Of a stretch of 64,000 bases of DNA, positions 9,158-18,600 are shown in pieces (position 1 is the first letter of the stretch; the number at the start of each line of letters is the position of its first letter). A model generated the notes under the pieces. That model made no database searches and was not told the DNA's origin. It was given only the letters and a program-made list of their open reading frames with translations. The stretch comes from Tannerellaceae bacterium. Lineage in GTDB: Bacteria > Bacteroidota > Bacteroidia > Bacteroidales > Tannerellaceae. The stretch spans positions 62,001 through 126,000 of the forward strand of contig JAIRRS010000101.1 in the NCBI GenBank assembly GCA_031255855.1. The letters are read 5' to 3'. A program made the position numbers and the translations under genes.

Positions 9158-9631
9158 ATGAAAATAAACAAGACTAACGCTGCCCGCCTGCTCGACAAGG
9201 CCAAGATAGCTTATGTGTTAGTACCCTACGAAGTAGACGAAACTGATTTAAGTGCAACGCATGTTGCCGACCAATTAGGAGAAAACGTTGAACAAGTATT
9301 CAAAACATTGATCTTACATGGCGACAAAAGTGGCTATTTTGTTTGCGTCATTCCCGGAGCAGAAGAAGTAAACCTAAAGAAGGCTGCCAAAGTTTCAGGA
9401 AACAAAAGCTGTGAATTAATCCCGATGAAAGAATTACTCCCGCTCACAGGTTATATCCGTGGCGGCTGTTCTCCCATCGGAATGAAAAAACAATTTCCCA
9501 CCTACATTCACCAATCAGCAGAACAATACGATACACTATACATAAGTGCCGGACAACGGGGCCTTCAATTAGCCCTTTCGCCCCTCGATTTAATAAAAGA
9601 AGTAAAAGGCATCGTATCTGACTTGTTGTGA
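9158..9631 (+). CDS. ybaK: YbaK/EbsC-type aminoacyl-tRNA deacylase
   Basis: 157 aa, matching the family length. Proofreading enzyme that hydrolyses mischarged Cys-tRNA(Pro). Visible motifs: HVADQLGENVEQVFKTLIL, the lysine-containing VNLKKAAKVSG, the glycine-rich YIRGGCSPIGMKKQFPTYI with the conserved GG-SPIG loop, and SAGQRGLQLALSPLDLI at the C-terminus. It starts 1 bp after tex and ends 2 bp before the convergent stop of the minus-strand LRR gene, so no separate terminator fits between them. Confidence 0.93.
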   Translation: MKINKTNAARLLDKAKIAYVLVPYEVDETDLSATHVADQLGENVEQVFKTLILHGDKSGYFVCVIPGAEEVNLKKAAKVSGNKSCELIPMKELLPLTGYIRGGCSPIGMKKQFPTYIHQSAEQYDTLYISAGQRGLQLALSPLDLIKEVKGIVSDLL

Positions 9632-9633
9632 AT

Positions 9634-11778
9634 TTAATTGTTAATTACAATCTTATGTGTTTCGTTATTAATAGCCACAATGTAAACATCTTTAGGCAAA
9701 GGTATTGAAGTGGTTCCCGGCATCAGTGTACGATGTATATATAACATCCCGGATAGGGTGAAAATCCGAAGTTCGCCTCCATAAATAGACTCAATTAAAA
9801 GATTTCCCGGCTGTACCGAAAATTTATTATCTGCATTTTTTACGTGTTCTGTGGATACCGTTGTAGATTTTACATAAACGCTATAAATTGATGGGCTATT
9901 TAGTGACTGGGGAAAGTCTGTATTCGATATGTGGCATATTAATGTATCGCCTTCATAAAACGAGGGAATCGTGAAAACTCCATTATTATTAATTATATCT
10001 GTCAATTCTTGGATAAAATCTGATGATTTATACCACTTAAATTCAGTTTTCCCATTATATAGCTGACTAGTAAGGTCGACGATGTTATTGGTATTATCTC
10101 CTTCAAATGGCCCTTGAGGTGCATAAAAATATAGGTTTCTGCTATCATTACCGGTTTTCATTTGAGGCAATTGAGAAAACGGAATCTTATTTTTGGAGCA
10201 ATCTAAAAAATCAAGGAAAGGCAAACCCGAAATATCCAAAGAAGTCAACAGATTATTATAACAGTCTACTCCTTCTAAGGATGTTGAACCTGAAAGGTTT
10301 ATCGAGGTTAACATATTTTCTTCACCCCATATTAACTTAAGCGTTTTTGAACCGGAAACATCCAGTGAGGTAATCTTATTTCTTTCAAAATTCACAGCTA
10401 TTAATCCGGGAGATTGTTTTAAATCAAGAGAGCCTCCTAATCTTTTATCATAAAAATAAATTTGTCTTAGTGTTGTGGGATAATCTGCATTCAACAATAC
10501 ACATTGCGCATACTCAAGAAGATATAACCAACTTTCATCCGTATCCCAATCAGGCTCATCAACAACATGGGGTAACAATTGTTCCCAATTCTTTCTTCCG
10601 GCAACTGACGATTCCTGCTTAAGAAATACTTTCAATGACGATTTATCTGATGGATGAAACCTGTCTCCTGTTATGTAATTTAACGGATTTTCTCTCAAAT
10701 CCGGATAATCAGGATGACTGATTTTACAAATCAAAGTTTCTTTTTTATATTCTGATGGTATTTGGAAAAAACCGTTAGTTGTTGAAAAAGCCGTTAGTTC
10801 TTTCATCGTCGTATCCGCATATAGATACCATTTAAAAATACTCTTTCCGTCAGGTAAATAATTGGCGCTTAAATCTATTTCATTATTATTTACTCGTTCT
10901 GATAAACAAGCATGTTGAGGGGTATATAAATAGGAAATATAAGTAGACTTAATTTTGGGTAGTTGGGATAAGGATATCTGGTTCTTCCTGCAATCCAATG
11001 CTTCCAGTAATGGCAATGCTGAAACATCCAATGATTTTAGCAGATTGGCACCACACGACAAGTTTGTTAGCTTAGATAAGGGAGTGACATCTAAAAAGTC
11101 TAAAAGATTCAAGTGACAATCCAACTGTTTAAGGGAAGACAAACCTTCAAAATTTATTGTAGTCAGATCATTTCCGGCACATGAAAAGTTTGTCAGTAAT
11201 GTCAAACCGGATAGATCTATTGTTTCTAATATATTATATGCACAGGAGAAATCAATAAGGGAAGATAGACCGGCAACATTTAAAGATACTAACTTGTTTA
11301 CACTGCAATCTAATTCTGTTAATGAGGATAAACCGGAGCAATCCAATGAAGACAATCTATTTGCATTACATAGTAATTTTTGCAAAGAAGACAATCCGGA
11401 TACATTCAAAGAGACCAAACTATTACATTTACAGACTAGTTGAGTAAGTTTAAGGCAAAGGCGTAAATCAAGAACTCCTGATAATCCACCCCAAGAAAAA
11501 TCAATCTCTACTAATCGGGCCGGAGATTGCTTATCCCATACCAAATAATTTGCTGCAACAAGTTTGTCAACCCAATCATCGCTTCTGTTCCAATTAGGTT
11601 CGTCGACTACATCAGGCAATAACATTTGCCAATTTTGTTTTCCGATGATACCCGTTTCCTGTATTAAAAAAGCACTTAATGCGACCTTGTCATCCGAATG
11701 GTATTTAGACTGTGAATGTGTAATTTCCAAACTTATTGATAGCAATAATATGAAGAGAAAAAATTTCTGATTTTTCAT
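9634..11778 (-). CDS. Secreted leucine-rich-repeat protein with type IX-like C-terminal tail
   Basis: 714 aa. Signal peptide MKNQKFFLFILLLSISLEITHS. Two related modules follow. Each begins with a segment of the form FL-QE----G--NW--LLP-VVDEP-W (near residues 37 and 387) and continues into leucine-rich repeats with the pattern L--L-C--N-L--L-VSGL. The first module has about eight repeats and the second about four. The last 65 residues (from SVQPGNLLIESIYG to YIVAINNETHKIVIN) resemble the type IX sorting domain, so the protein is probably exported to the surface. The repeat surface suggests protein or glycan binding; no catalytic motif is seen. The promoter is at 11880. Accessory rather than core in character. 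Confidence 0.75.
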   Translation of the reverse strand: MKNQKFFLFILLLSISLEITHSQSKYHSDDKVALSAFLIQETGIIGKQNWQMLLPDVVDEPNWNRSDDWVDKLVAANYLVWDKQSPARLVEIDFSWGGLSGVLDLRLCLKLTQLVCKCNSLVSLNVSGLSSLQKLLCNANRLSSLDCSGLSSLTELDCSVNKLVSLNVAGLSSLIDFSCAYNILETIDLSGLTLLTNFSCAGNDLTTINFEGLSSLKQLDCHLNLLDFLDVTPLSKLTNLSCGANLLKSLDVSALPLLEALDCRKNQISLSQLPKIKSTYISYLYTPQHACLSERVNNNEIDLSANYLPDGKSIFKWYLYADTTMKELTAFSTTNGFFQIPSEYKKETLICKISHPDYPDLRENPLNYITGDRFHPSDKSSLKVFLKQESSVAGRKNWEQLLPHVVDEPDWDTDESWLYLLEYAQCVLLNADYPTTLRQIYFYDKRLGGSLDLKQSPGLIAVNFERNKITSLDVSGSKTLKLIWGEENMLTSINLSGSTSLEGVDCYNNLLTSLDISGLPFLDFLDCSKNKIPFSQLPQMKTGNDSRNLYFYAPQGPFEGDNTNNIVDLTSQLYNGKTEFKWYKSSDFIQELTDIINNNGVFTIPSFYEGDTLICHISNTDFPQSLNSPSIYSVYVKSTTVSTEHVKNADNKFSVQPGNLLIESIYGGELRIFTLSGMLYIHRTLMPGTTSIPLPKDVYIVAINNETHKIVINN

Positions 11779-11879
11779 AAGGCTTAGTTTATTACAAATT
11801 ATTTAAATTTAAAAAATAATATCACTACTGACCGACTAAAATTTGCGAAAAGGAGCCACCAACCCCAAAACAACATGGG

Positions 11880-11909
11880 CAAAGATAGCAAAAAAAAATA
11901 CCTATCCAA
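11880..11909 (-). promoter_or_regulatory. Promoter of the LRR gene
   Basis: On the minus strand TTGG (11906-11909) and TATCTTTG (11880-11887) are separated by 18 bp, matching the Bacteroidota -33/-7 layout. The leader to the ATG at 11778 would be about 95 nt. Confidence 0.6.
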
Positions 11910-11925
11910 TCGAACCACTCCTTTT

Positions 11926-12013
11926 TTCATCTGGATGTTTTCCCGGTTTCATTGGGATGATCGTCCAAAATCATCTGGATGTTTTCCCCCATTCATCTAG
12001 ATGTTTTTTTTTC
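11926..12013 (+). repeat. 22-bp tandem repeat array, copy A (four units)
   Basis: Four consecutive 22-bp units at 11926, 11948, 11970 and 11992. Each starts TTCAT or ATCAT, runs through a near-palindrome such as CATCTGGATG, CATTGGGATG or CATCTAGATG, and ends in a variable TTTTCC or CGTCCAAA part. The same family with the same period recurs at 30873-30960. The array lies in a 744-bp gene-free stretch (11779-12522) that also holds a 20-bp tandem array and a transposase remnant; I see no intact gene there. Confidence 0.8.
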
Positions 12014-12168
12014 TCAAATTTCATACCTGTCTCTTTGATTACAAAGATTCTTTTTCAACGCCTTGCAGGGTATTTCCAACCAAAGAAACCGGCTGTATGA
12101 AAAATTGACCGGAAATAAAGGAACCGCTACTGATTTATACAAATCTACACACAAATTATAAATCGCGG

Positions 12169-12228
12169 CCATATCGTGATGCCTGTGACCATATTGTGAC
12201 ATCTGTGGCCATATTGTGACCATCCGGA
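12169..12228 (+). repeat. 20-bp tandem repeat, three units
   Basis: Three 20-bp units start at 12169, 12189 and 12209. All begin CCATAT-GTGA; the first two end CTGTGA or CTGTGG and the third diverges into CCATCCGGATGAG, which resembles a unit of the neighbouring 22-bp family. No spacers, so not CRISPR. Confidence 0.75.
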
Positions 12229-12287
12229 TGAGTCTTATCTAAAATATATAACCTACATTTGAGGCGGATTTTAAAGACGAATCATGA

Positions 12288-12413
12288 ATGGCGCAATTGT
12301 TTATCAGGAATGTAGAGAGAACCTTCTCTTGGTTTGACAATTACAGGAGACTGTGTCGAAACTATGAATTGACCTTTGAATCGGCGGAGGAAATGGTCAA
12401 AATAGCATCATAA
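12288..12413 (+). pseudogene. IS5-like transposase remnant (C-terminal end)
   Basis: A 41-codon reading frame includes RNVERTFSWFDNYRRLC followed by RNYELTFESAEEMVKIAS and a stop. This matches the C-terminal catalytic helix of IS5-family DDE transposases, whose usual form is VVERTFAWL--FRRL-KDYE, including the final catalytic Glu in VER. Everything upstream is missing: a stop sits directly before the ATG and no inverted repeats are evident. It is a decayed fragment showing past insertion in this accessory stretch. Too short to be a working gene. Confidence 0.75.
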
Positions 12414-12522
12414 GATTATTACTGAATAAAATTTAAACAGGCTATTAGTTAAAATAAATAATAGTTCATACTTTAAAAAAATAAATAATTCTTTTCTATT
12501 ATTAATCCTAAACTCATTTATT

Positions 12523-14859
12523 ATGAAAGTATTATTTTTACTTGTCTTTTTATTGTTATCTTATGTCTCTTTTTCCCAATCTGAGGGAAACGCTTTTTTT
12601 TCCAACCAGAAAGAACTGGGTGGCGATGTGGTACTGCAATCGGCAAATATATCTGTCAATAATGAAAATGCATATAAAACTTTTGAATTGGATTGTGCTG
12701 AAAATGGAGCCTATTATTTGAATGCCTGGATAATGGTTCCTGAAACACCTGAAGGATATCCGGAATATAAAATTGAGATTAACGGCACTCTTTGTAAATA
12801 TACACTTAAACCGGAAAAGAATAACTGGCAACGGATTATACTTTCTGACACAAAAGGGTCACCTGCTACTATCGAATTAAAAAGAGGAAAAAACAAAGTA
12901 GCTGTTATCGGGAAATGTCCAGAAATACCTGATGTTGAGTTTATAAAACTTTCGACGAATTTAGATAAAGCAGAAATCTCAGCTCTAAAATATAATCAAT
13001 TTGTTAGTCAAATAAATTCTCAGGACAAAACGTCTACTATTGGAAGTATCAAAGACACTTCCAATATACGGACTAAAGGAACAAACGGACAAGCGTATAC
13101 ATATGCTTTAAATGTACCCGTTTATTATACAACCTATAAAACGTTCAGTTTTAATGCTGGTCAGAATTTAAATATCAAAACGTCATCTGTCAATAGTTAT
13201 GAACATGTAATAGAAGTATTCAGTAAAACGAATCCAGCTTCCTATTCATGGTCTGCCGCTGCTCCCAGTAATGGAAATCTGAATATAACTATCCCTGTGA
13301 CTGGAGAATATTATGTACGTTTAAGGGCATTCAGGCAAACAACTTCGGGGCTTGTCAATTTGAATATAAACAACGGACAATATAACTATACTAATTGCGT
13401 AGTTTCTGGATATGGCAAGACTATGGATGGTGGTCATTCTAATATTTTCTTCACTTCCAAAATTACAGGAGGGGGAAACACAATATTATGGTTGGAAGAT
13501 AATTCTTCTTTTCCCGGAAAAATCAGAGCTTATAATGACAATTACGGCACTGTAGACGGTTATTCATGGGGATTGGCCTCTCGAATTACGTATAATGGGG
13601 TAGTCGAGTCGGGATTAATTTCTGCTGCCAGTTCTAATAATCCGATATCCCAATGCGATCTTTATATGGGATTAAGTATGGGCAAAATAGTAGACTATCC
13701 TGATAACAATAATTATATTAGATCTGATGGAGCATCTAATTATAATTGTGTTTCCTGGACGATTGACAGAACGGATTATAGAGAATGGCCGTTAGATACC
13801 TGGTCCAGTTATTATGATTCAATTCCTATCACAGCATTTGACATCTGTTATGAAAAAAATGGATATACTCGTTTAGATGCTCTAGCAAGTAATGCCGGAG
13901 TAGCTATAACAAGCGTTAATGGTTTTTTCAAACATGCTATGATTACTAAAAACGCTTGGTCAAAATATCCACATGGGTTTGATTGGGAAAGTAAAGACGG
14001 TTTAGGTTTAAGAGTGATGCATCCACGCGATGCGCTAAGACCTAAATATGGGGATATCGCATATTATTATCGACCCAAATCATCCAGAAGCAATAATCTT
14101 TCTCTACAAGCCATGGCATTGGATGTTAAAGAATCAGCTGTTTATTCAACAGAATTAAAACAATTAACTGTATATAAAGATAAACTACAAAGTAAAATCA
14201 ATTCTACATTCGATTTGAAATATGATGCGTGGAAAAAAAGTTGGTATCGAAATGATATTGAGAATCCGAACGATCCCCGTTCTTATACCCTATCTGAAGA
14301 ATATAAAGAGTTGGTTGCTTATTGTAGTAGCATAGGAAAAGCGGTATGGCCTTTATTTATCGAAAAATTGATGGAGGGGGATACTTTTGTAACTAATCTA
14401 TTAACAGACCTGACATTAGCTGAGAATAAAGATTTATTTGATGAAGTAAAAAATGAAATACAGAAAAAAGCTTCTTTGAGAAGTGATTTCCCTTTACCTT
14501 CCATACAAACAAATGCTTTGAATTATGCAGTTAAATTATTAAAAAGAGAAAATAAAAACATAGAAAATGCTATCATTGAAACCAATAAAAAAATTGCTTC
14601 TGTTACTGATTTAAATATTGAAACGACAATGAATTATTCAAACATAGTATTAAATTTTTTATTAGAAAAAGAAAGCAATATTGATTTAAAAATAGTTGAT
14701 ATTTATGGTGTACAAGTTTTTGCTACAAATAAGAAAATGAATTTTGGTGAATCAAATATATCTATCCCTACAAATAATTTAAAAAATAGTATATACATTA
14801 TACATATTACAGATAATAACGGAAGATATTTTTCAAAGAAAATAATACTTAATAAATAA
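12523..14859 (+). CDS. Large secreted protein, possible Cys/His hydrolase, type IX-like tail
   Basis: 778 aa, strikingly AT-rich codon use. Signal peptide MKVLFLLVFLLLSYVSFSQS. Residues 35-145 look like a beta-sandwich, 190-285 like a second beta domain. The region 290-520 contains NYNCVSW (C409), then GFFKHAMITKNAWSKYPHG (H471, H484), an order and spacing like NlpC/P60- or CHAP-type cysteine hydrolases; this is inference. A charged helical segment (about 525-690) follows, then a final 80 residues (IDLKIVDIYGVQVF... to SIYIIHITDNNGRYFSKKIILNK) typical of type IX sorting tails. The gene stands alone next to a transposase remnant, consistent with acquisition. Function not recognised; surface or extracellular location likely. 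Confidence 0.65.
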   Translation: MKVLFLLVFLLLSYVSFSQSEGNAFFSNQKELGGDVVLQSANISVNNENAYKTFELDCAENGAYYLNAWIMVPETPEGYPEYKIEINGTLCKYTLKPEKNNWQRIILSDTKGSPATIELKRGKNKVAVIGKCPEIPDVEFIKLSTNLDKAEISALKYNQFVSQINSQDKTSTIGSIKDTSNIRTKGTNGQAYTYALNVPVYYTTYKTFSFNAGQNLNIKTSSVNSYEHVIEVFSKTNPASYSWSAAAPSNGNLNITIPVTGEYYVRLRAFRQTTSGLVNLNINNGQYNYTNCVVSGYGKTMDGGHSNIFFTSKITGGGNTILWLEDNSSFPGKIRAYNDNYGTVDGYSWGLASRITYNGVVESGLISAASSNNPISQCDLYMGLSMGKIVDYPDNNNYIRSDGASNYNCVSWTIDRTDYREWPLDTWSSYYDSIPITAFDICYEKNGYTRLDALASNAGVAITSVNGFFKHAMITKNAWSKYPHGFDWESKDGLGLRVMHPRDALRPKYGDIAYYYRPKSSRSNNLSLQAMALDVKESAVYSTELKQLTVYKDKLQSKINSTFDLKYDAWKKSWYRNDIENPNDPRSYTLSEEYKELVAYCSSIGKAVWPLFIEKLMEGDTFVTNLLTDLTLAENKDLFDEVKNEIQKKASLRSDFPLPSIQTNALNYAVKLLKRENKNIENAIIETNKKIASVTDLNIETTMNYSNIVLNFLLEKESNIDLKIVDIYGVQVFATNKKMNFGESNISIPTNNLKNSIYIIHITDNNGRYFSKKIILNK

Positions 14860-14866
14860 TTGTAAA

Positions 14867-14916
14867 GAAAAATAGGGGTTCGTGTGTTCTTTAAGACATA
14901 TGAATCCCTATTTTCT
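14867..14916 (+). terminator. Hairpin terminator after the secreted protein gene
   Basis: An 11-bp stem (AATAGGGGTTC with GAATCCCTATT, one G-U pair) and a 20-nt loop are followed by TTTTC. It lies 11 bp after the stop. The rest of 14917-15062 shows nothing further. Confidence 0.55.
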
Positions 14917-15062
14917 TATCAAAAGCATTATTTTTGGTTTTCAAATTCTAACCCCCCAAAAGATTATGGCACGACCGACCACAAATGCCCTTAGAACTGA
15001 AAATCGAAGCGATGAAAAAGTAATCTTCGAAAGATGATTCTAATACAAAATATATATCGGTA

Positions 15063-15461
15063 TTAAAACTTCCGGAACGTATACCGTTTGCCGTCACTGT
15101 TTAGGATTAGTTCGCTTCCGGTTACTTTTTCGATTGTAAAAGTACGTTCTTTTGAATTCCAGTCGGTGTATTTAAGGAAGGTGTTGTCTGTTTCGAGTTC
15201 TAAGGCAAGGTCGTTATCGCCTTTTACTGTTTTAAATCCATATTTGCCAATATAACTATCCGATGTGGAAAGGTAAACCTGGTATTGGAATAGGGATGTT
15301 TGAAAATTATAGAAGAAAGTGTCTACTTTTTGCACATTGCCATTTGATTCCACTTGCTGTATTTGCCACCTGCCTTCCAGTTTGTCGTCGATATCTTTGC
15401 TGCAAGCAGCAACAAGTACGATACTAATAGTCAACAATCCGCATTTAATTAAACTATTCAT
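15063..15461 (-). CDS. Small lipocalin-like lipoprotein
   Basis: 132 aa. Lipoprotein signal with lipobox LVAAC (Cys20). After the cysteine, KLEGRWQIQQVE is the kind of entry seen in lipocalin-like small lipoproteins of Bacteroidales, followed by alternating beta strands ending GSELILNSDGKRYTFRKF. Probably a periplasmic or outer-membrane-anchored beta-barrel domain; ligand unknown. It stands alone, divergent from the hybrid two-component gene. A similar, shorter lipoprotein lies at 44133. Confidence 0.7.
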   Translation of the reverse strand: MNSLIKCGLLTISIVLVAACSKDIDDKLEGRWQIQQVESNGNVQKVDTFFYNFQTSLFQYQVYLSTSDSYIGKYGFKTVKGDNDLALELETDNTFLKYTDWNSKERTFTIEKVTGSELILNSDGKRYTFRKF

Positions 15462-15622
15462 CTGATTTTGATTTATCCATCCATTGTTTAGTGGTTCAAA
15501 GGAAAGAATTTATCTGCAAAACTCAAAGTTTTGCAGGCAAGGAATCGAAAGAATAAAAATTATTTCCTATTTTTAACCGTCTAATAATATGCTGTTTGTA
15601 CAGGTTTACAATAGATACCACA

Positions 15623-18600
15623 ATGAAAAAACATATTTTTTATCTACAAACCCTACTGTTACTTCTTATTTCGTATTCGGTAATAGCCTCTGATACCGAC
15701 AAATACAAATTCAATCAAATCAATACAGACAAAGGATTGTCCAATAGTGAAATTAAGTGCATCTATAAGGATAAGACAGGATTTATCTGGTTGGGTACCC
15801 CTTCGGGGTTAAACCGTTATGATGGATATGAAATAGTGACCATCAATCAGGATTTAAGCAATGAACCCTTTCTCTCTTTTAATAATGATATCGAACGAAT
15901 CCAGGAAGATTCGGAAGGCCGGTTATGGCTCAAAACACGTTCGGGTTATACCATATACGACACCTACCGGGAATGCTTTGCAGACGACGTGGGAAAAATA
16001 TTTGAACAATATTCCGGGACAAATGATTTTTGGAACTCCTCCGAAAACCTGATGTACATTGATTTGGGTGAAAATATGTGGTTTGTAATCTGGGATCATA
16101 TCCGGATGTATGACGTTAAGAAAAAGAAACAGACCCTATTCAACCTCGGAGGAACGGATGCCTTAAGCCGTGGATTGATTCGCGACGTAAAACAAGGGAA
16201 AAACCGTTATTGGTTCTTATATGAAAATGGTATGCTTGAGTGCATGGAAGCCCAGTCTTTGAAAGTAATCAGTAGAGATTCGACTATCCATAAAGCAGCC
16301 CAGTTGAAAAACAACCGTGAACTCAGGTTGTTTATTGATTCAGCCGGGGATGTTTGGATATATGGTATCGGTGGGCATTATGGGTTGGCATATTATGATG
16401 TGGCAAAAGATAGCTGGACTAATTATTCGTCGTATGCAAATGCTTCTTACAAGTTGTCTAATAATATAGTTACCAGTGTGGAAGAGGATGATAAAGGAAA
16501 TATATGGGTGGGAACCGACCATGGTGGAGTAAATATCATCAATAAAAAAACAGGGCAGATAACGACGGTGTTGTGGCATAATGAAAATGATCCTCACAGC
16601 ATTGCTCAGAATACCATTAAATCAATGTACCGGGACGATGCTAACATCCTATGGCTCGGCACTTACAAAAATGGGGCGAGTTATTATCATGAAAGCATCT
16701 ATAGACTAAATATCATAGCCGAAAAGAGCGAAATGCCATCCTGCGACATCAACTGTTTCTACGAATCTAAAGATAAAAACCTTTGGATTGGCTCCAACGG
16801 AGGCGGACTATTATATTATGATCGCGCGAAAGAGAAATATACCGTATACAAACATATGCCGGATAACCCCAACTCGCCCGCCGGAGATGTTATTGTAAGC
16901 CTTACACAGGATTTGGAAGGGCGTTTATGGATTGGTTATTACTTAGCCGGACTGGATTGCTTTGACGGTAAAACATTTACACATTATACTTCAACTCCCG
17001 ACGACGACGAAGGTATCACCGACAACAATGCTTGGATATTACGCTGCGATCGGGCAGGCAATTTATGGGTAGGGACTTTGAACGGAGGTGTCGTCGTCTT
17101 AGACACAAATACAGGAAAACGGCTGAAAACGCTGCTTGCCGAAGGTTCCGTATACAGCATTATAGAAACAAAGACCCGAAATATGCTGGTAGGTTCGCAA
17201 GGTGGGTTATTCATATACAGCGTTACGAACGACCAACTGGAATTGTATGAAAAGGATATCTTTAACAGCGTACAATTAAGCCGCTACGATATCAACAATT
17301 TATATGAAGACAGCCGGGGATTATTATGGATCGGCACAAAAAACGGGCTGTTTGTTTTTAATCCGTATACAAAAGAGATCCGTCTTTTTACAAAAGAAAA
17401 CGGGCTTTCATCTGATTTGGTACAAAGTATCTTGGAAGATGCCGGACACAACATGTGGTTTGCCACAAACAGGGGACTTACTTGTATCAAAGTTTCCACT
17501 ACAAACAACCAACCCGGCTACTTCTATGCCATTTCAACGTATGATAGCTCAGAGGGGTTGCAAGGTGAATTATTCAATTATAATGCGGCCTACTATACCT
17601 CTGATTCCGAACTGATTTTCGGAGGGATATTGGGTTTTAATATTATTACCCCAACAACACTGACCTACAACAACAACATTCCGCGCATCGTACTTACTGA
17701 TTTTCAGTTATACAATCAAAGTATCAAGCCGGGAGAACCTCATAATGGGCGGGTTATCTTAAATCAAAGCATTACGCAAACAAAGGAAATCAATCTGAAC
17801 TATACGGATAATTATTTTAGCCTTTCGTTTGCCGCATTCGACTATTGTATGCCTAATAAATCCCGGTATTATTACAAACTGGAAGGTTTTAACGACCAAT
17901 GGCTCGAAACAGACCGCGACAACCGGAAAGTAACATATACCAACCTGAATCCCGGAAAGTACACCCTCTATCTGAAAGCTGTTAATAACGACGGTTTTGA
18001 AAGCACAGAACCGATAATATTAAAGATTAATGTTCGTCCTCCTTTCTGGAAAACCGCTTGGGCTTGGTTGATCTATACAATCCTGATTATTGGAGGGGGC
18101 TTTTATTTCTTCAACAGGTTGGTCAAACGCTCCGAAAAGAAATTGGCGTATGCCAGGGAGAATATGCGTGTTTCCCAGCAACTTGAAATGGATGAAATGA
18201 AACTCCGTTTCTTTACCAATATCAGTCATGAATTCAGGACTCCCTTAACCTTGATTCTCTCTCCTTTAGACGAGTTGGTCAAAAAGGTGAAAGACCCCGA
18301 AGACAGTGAATCGCTTTCTATTATACGATTGAATGCCAGGCATATGCTCACGCTGGTGAACCAACTTTTAGATTTCCGTAAGCTTGAGATGAACGCCCAC
18401 ACCCTTCAAAAATCATTAGGCGATATCGTTCAATTTGTCAAGCAGCAAACAGAACTATTTGTAGAAGTTATGGCTCGGAAAAAGATTTCCTTTCGGTTCT
18501 GTTCGGAACTGAAACATTTATACCTGTATTTTGATGCCGAGAAACTGTCGAAGGTATTGATAAACATTCTTTCAAACGCGTATAAATTCACGCCTAATGA

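Noticed and set aside
12014..12223. Minus-strand frame over the 20-bp repeats
   Set aside because: Its translation is produced by the repeats themselves and resembles no protein.
11926..12228. Repeat arrays as a CRISPR locus
   Set aside because: Units are directly adjacent with no unique spacers of regular length, and there are no cas genes in the window.
15596..15622. TTG start for the hybrid two-component gene
   Set aside because: It would add nine residues in front of a good signal peptide that begins at the ATG at 15623.
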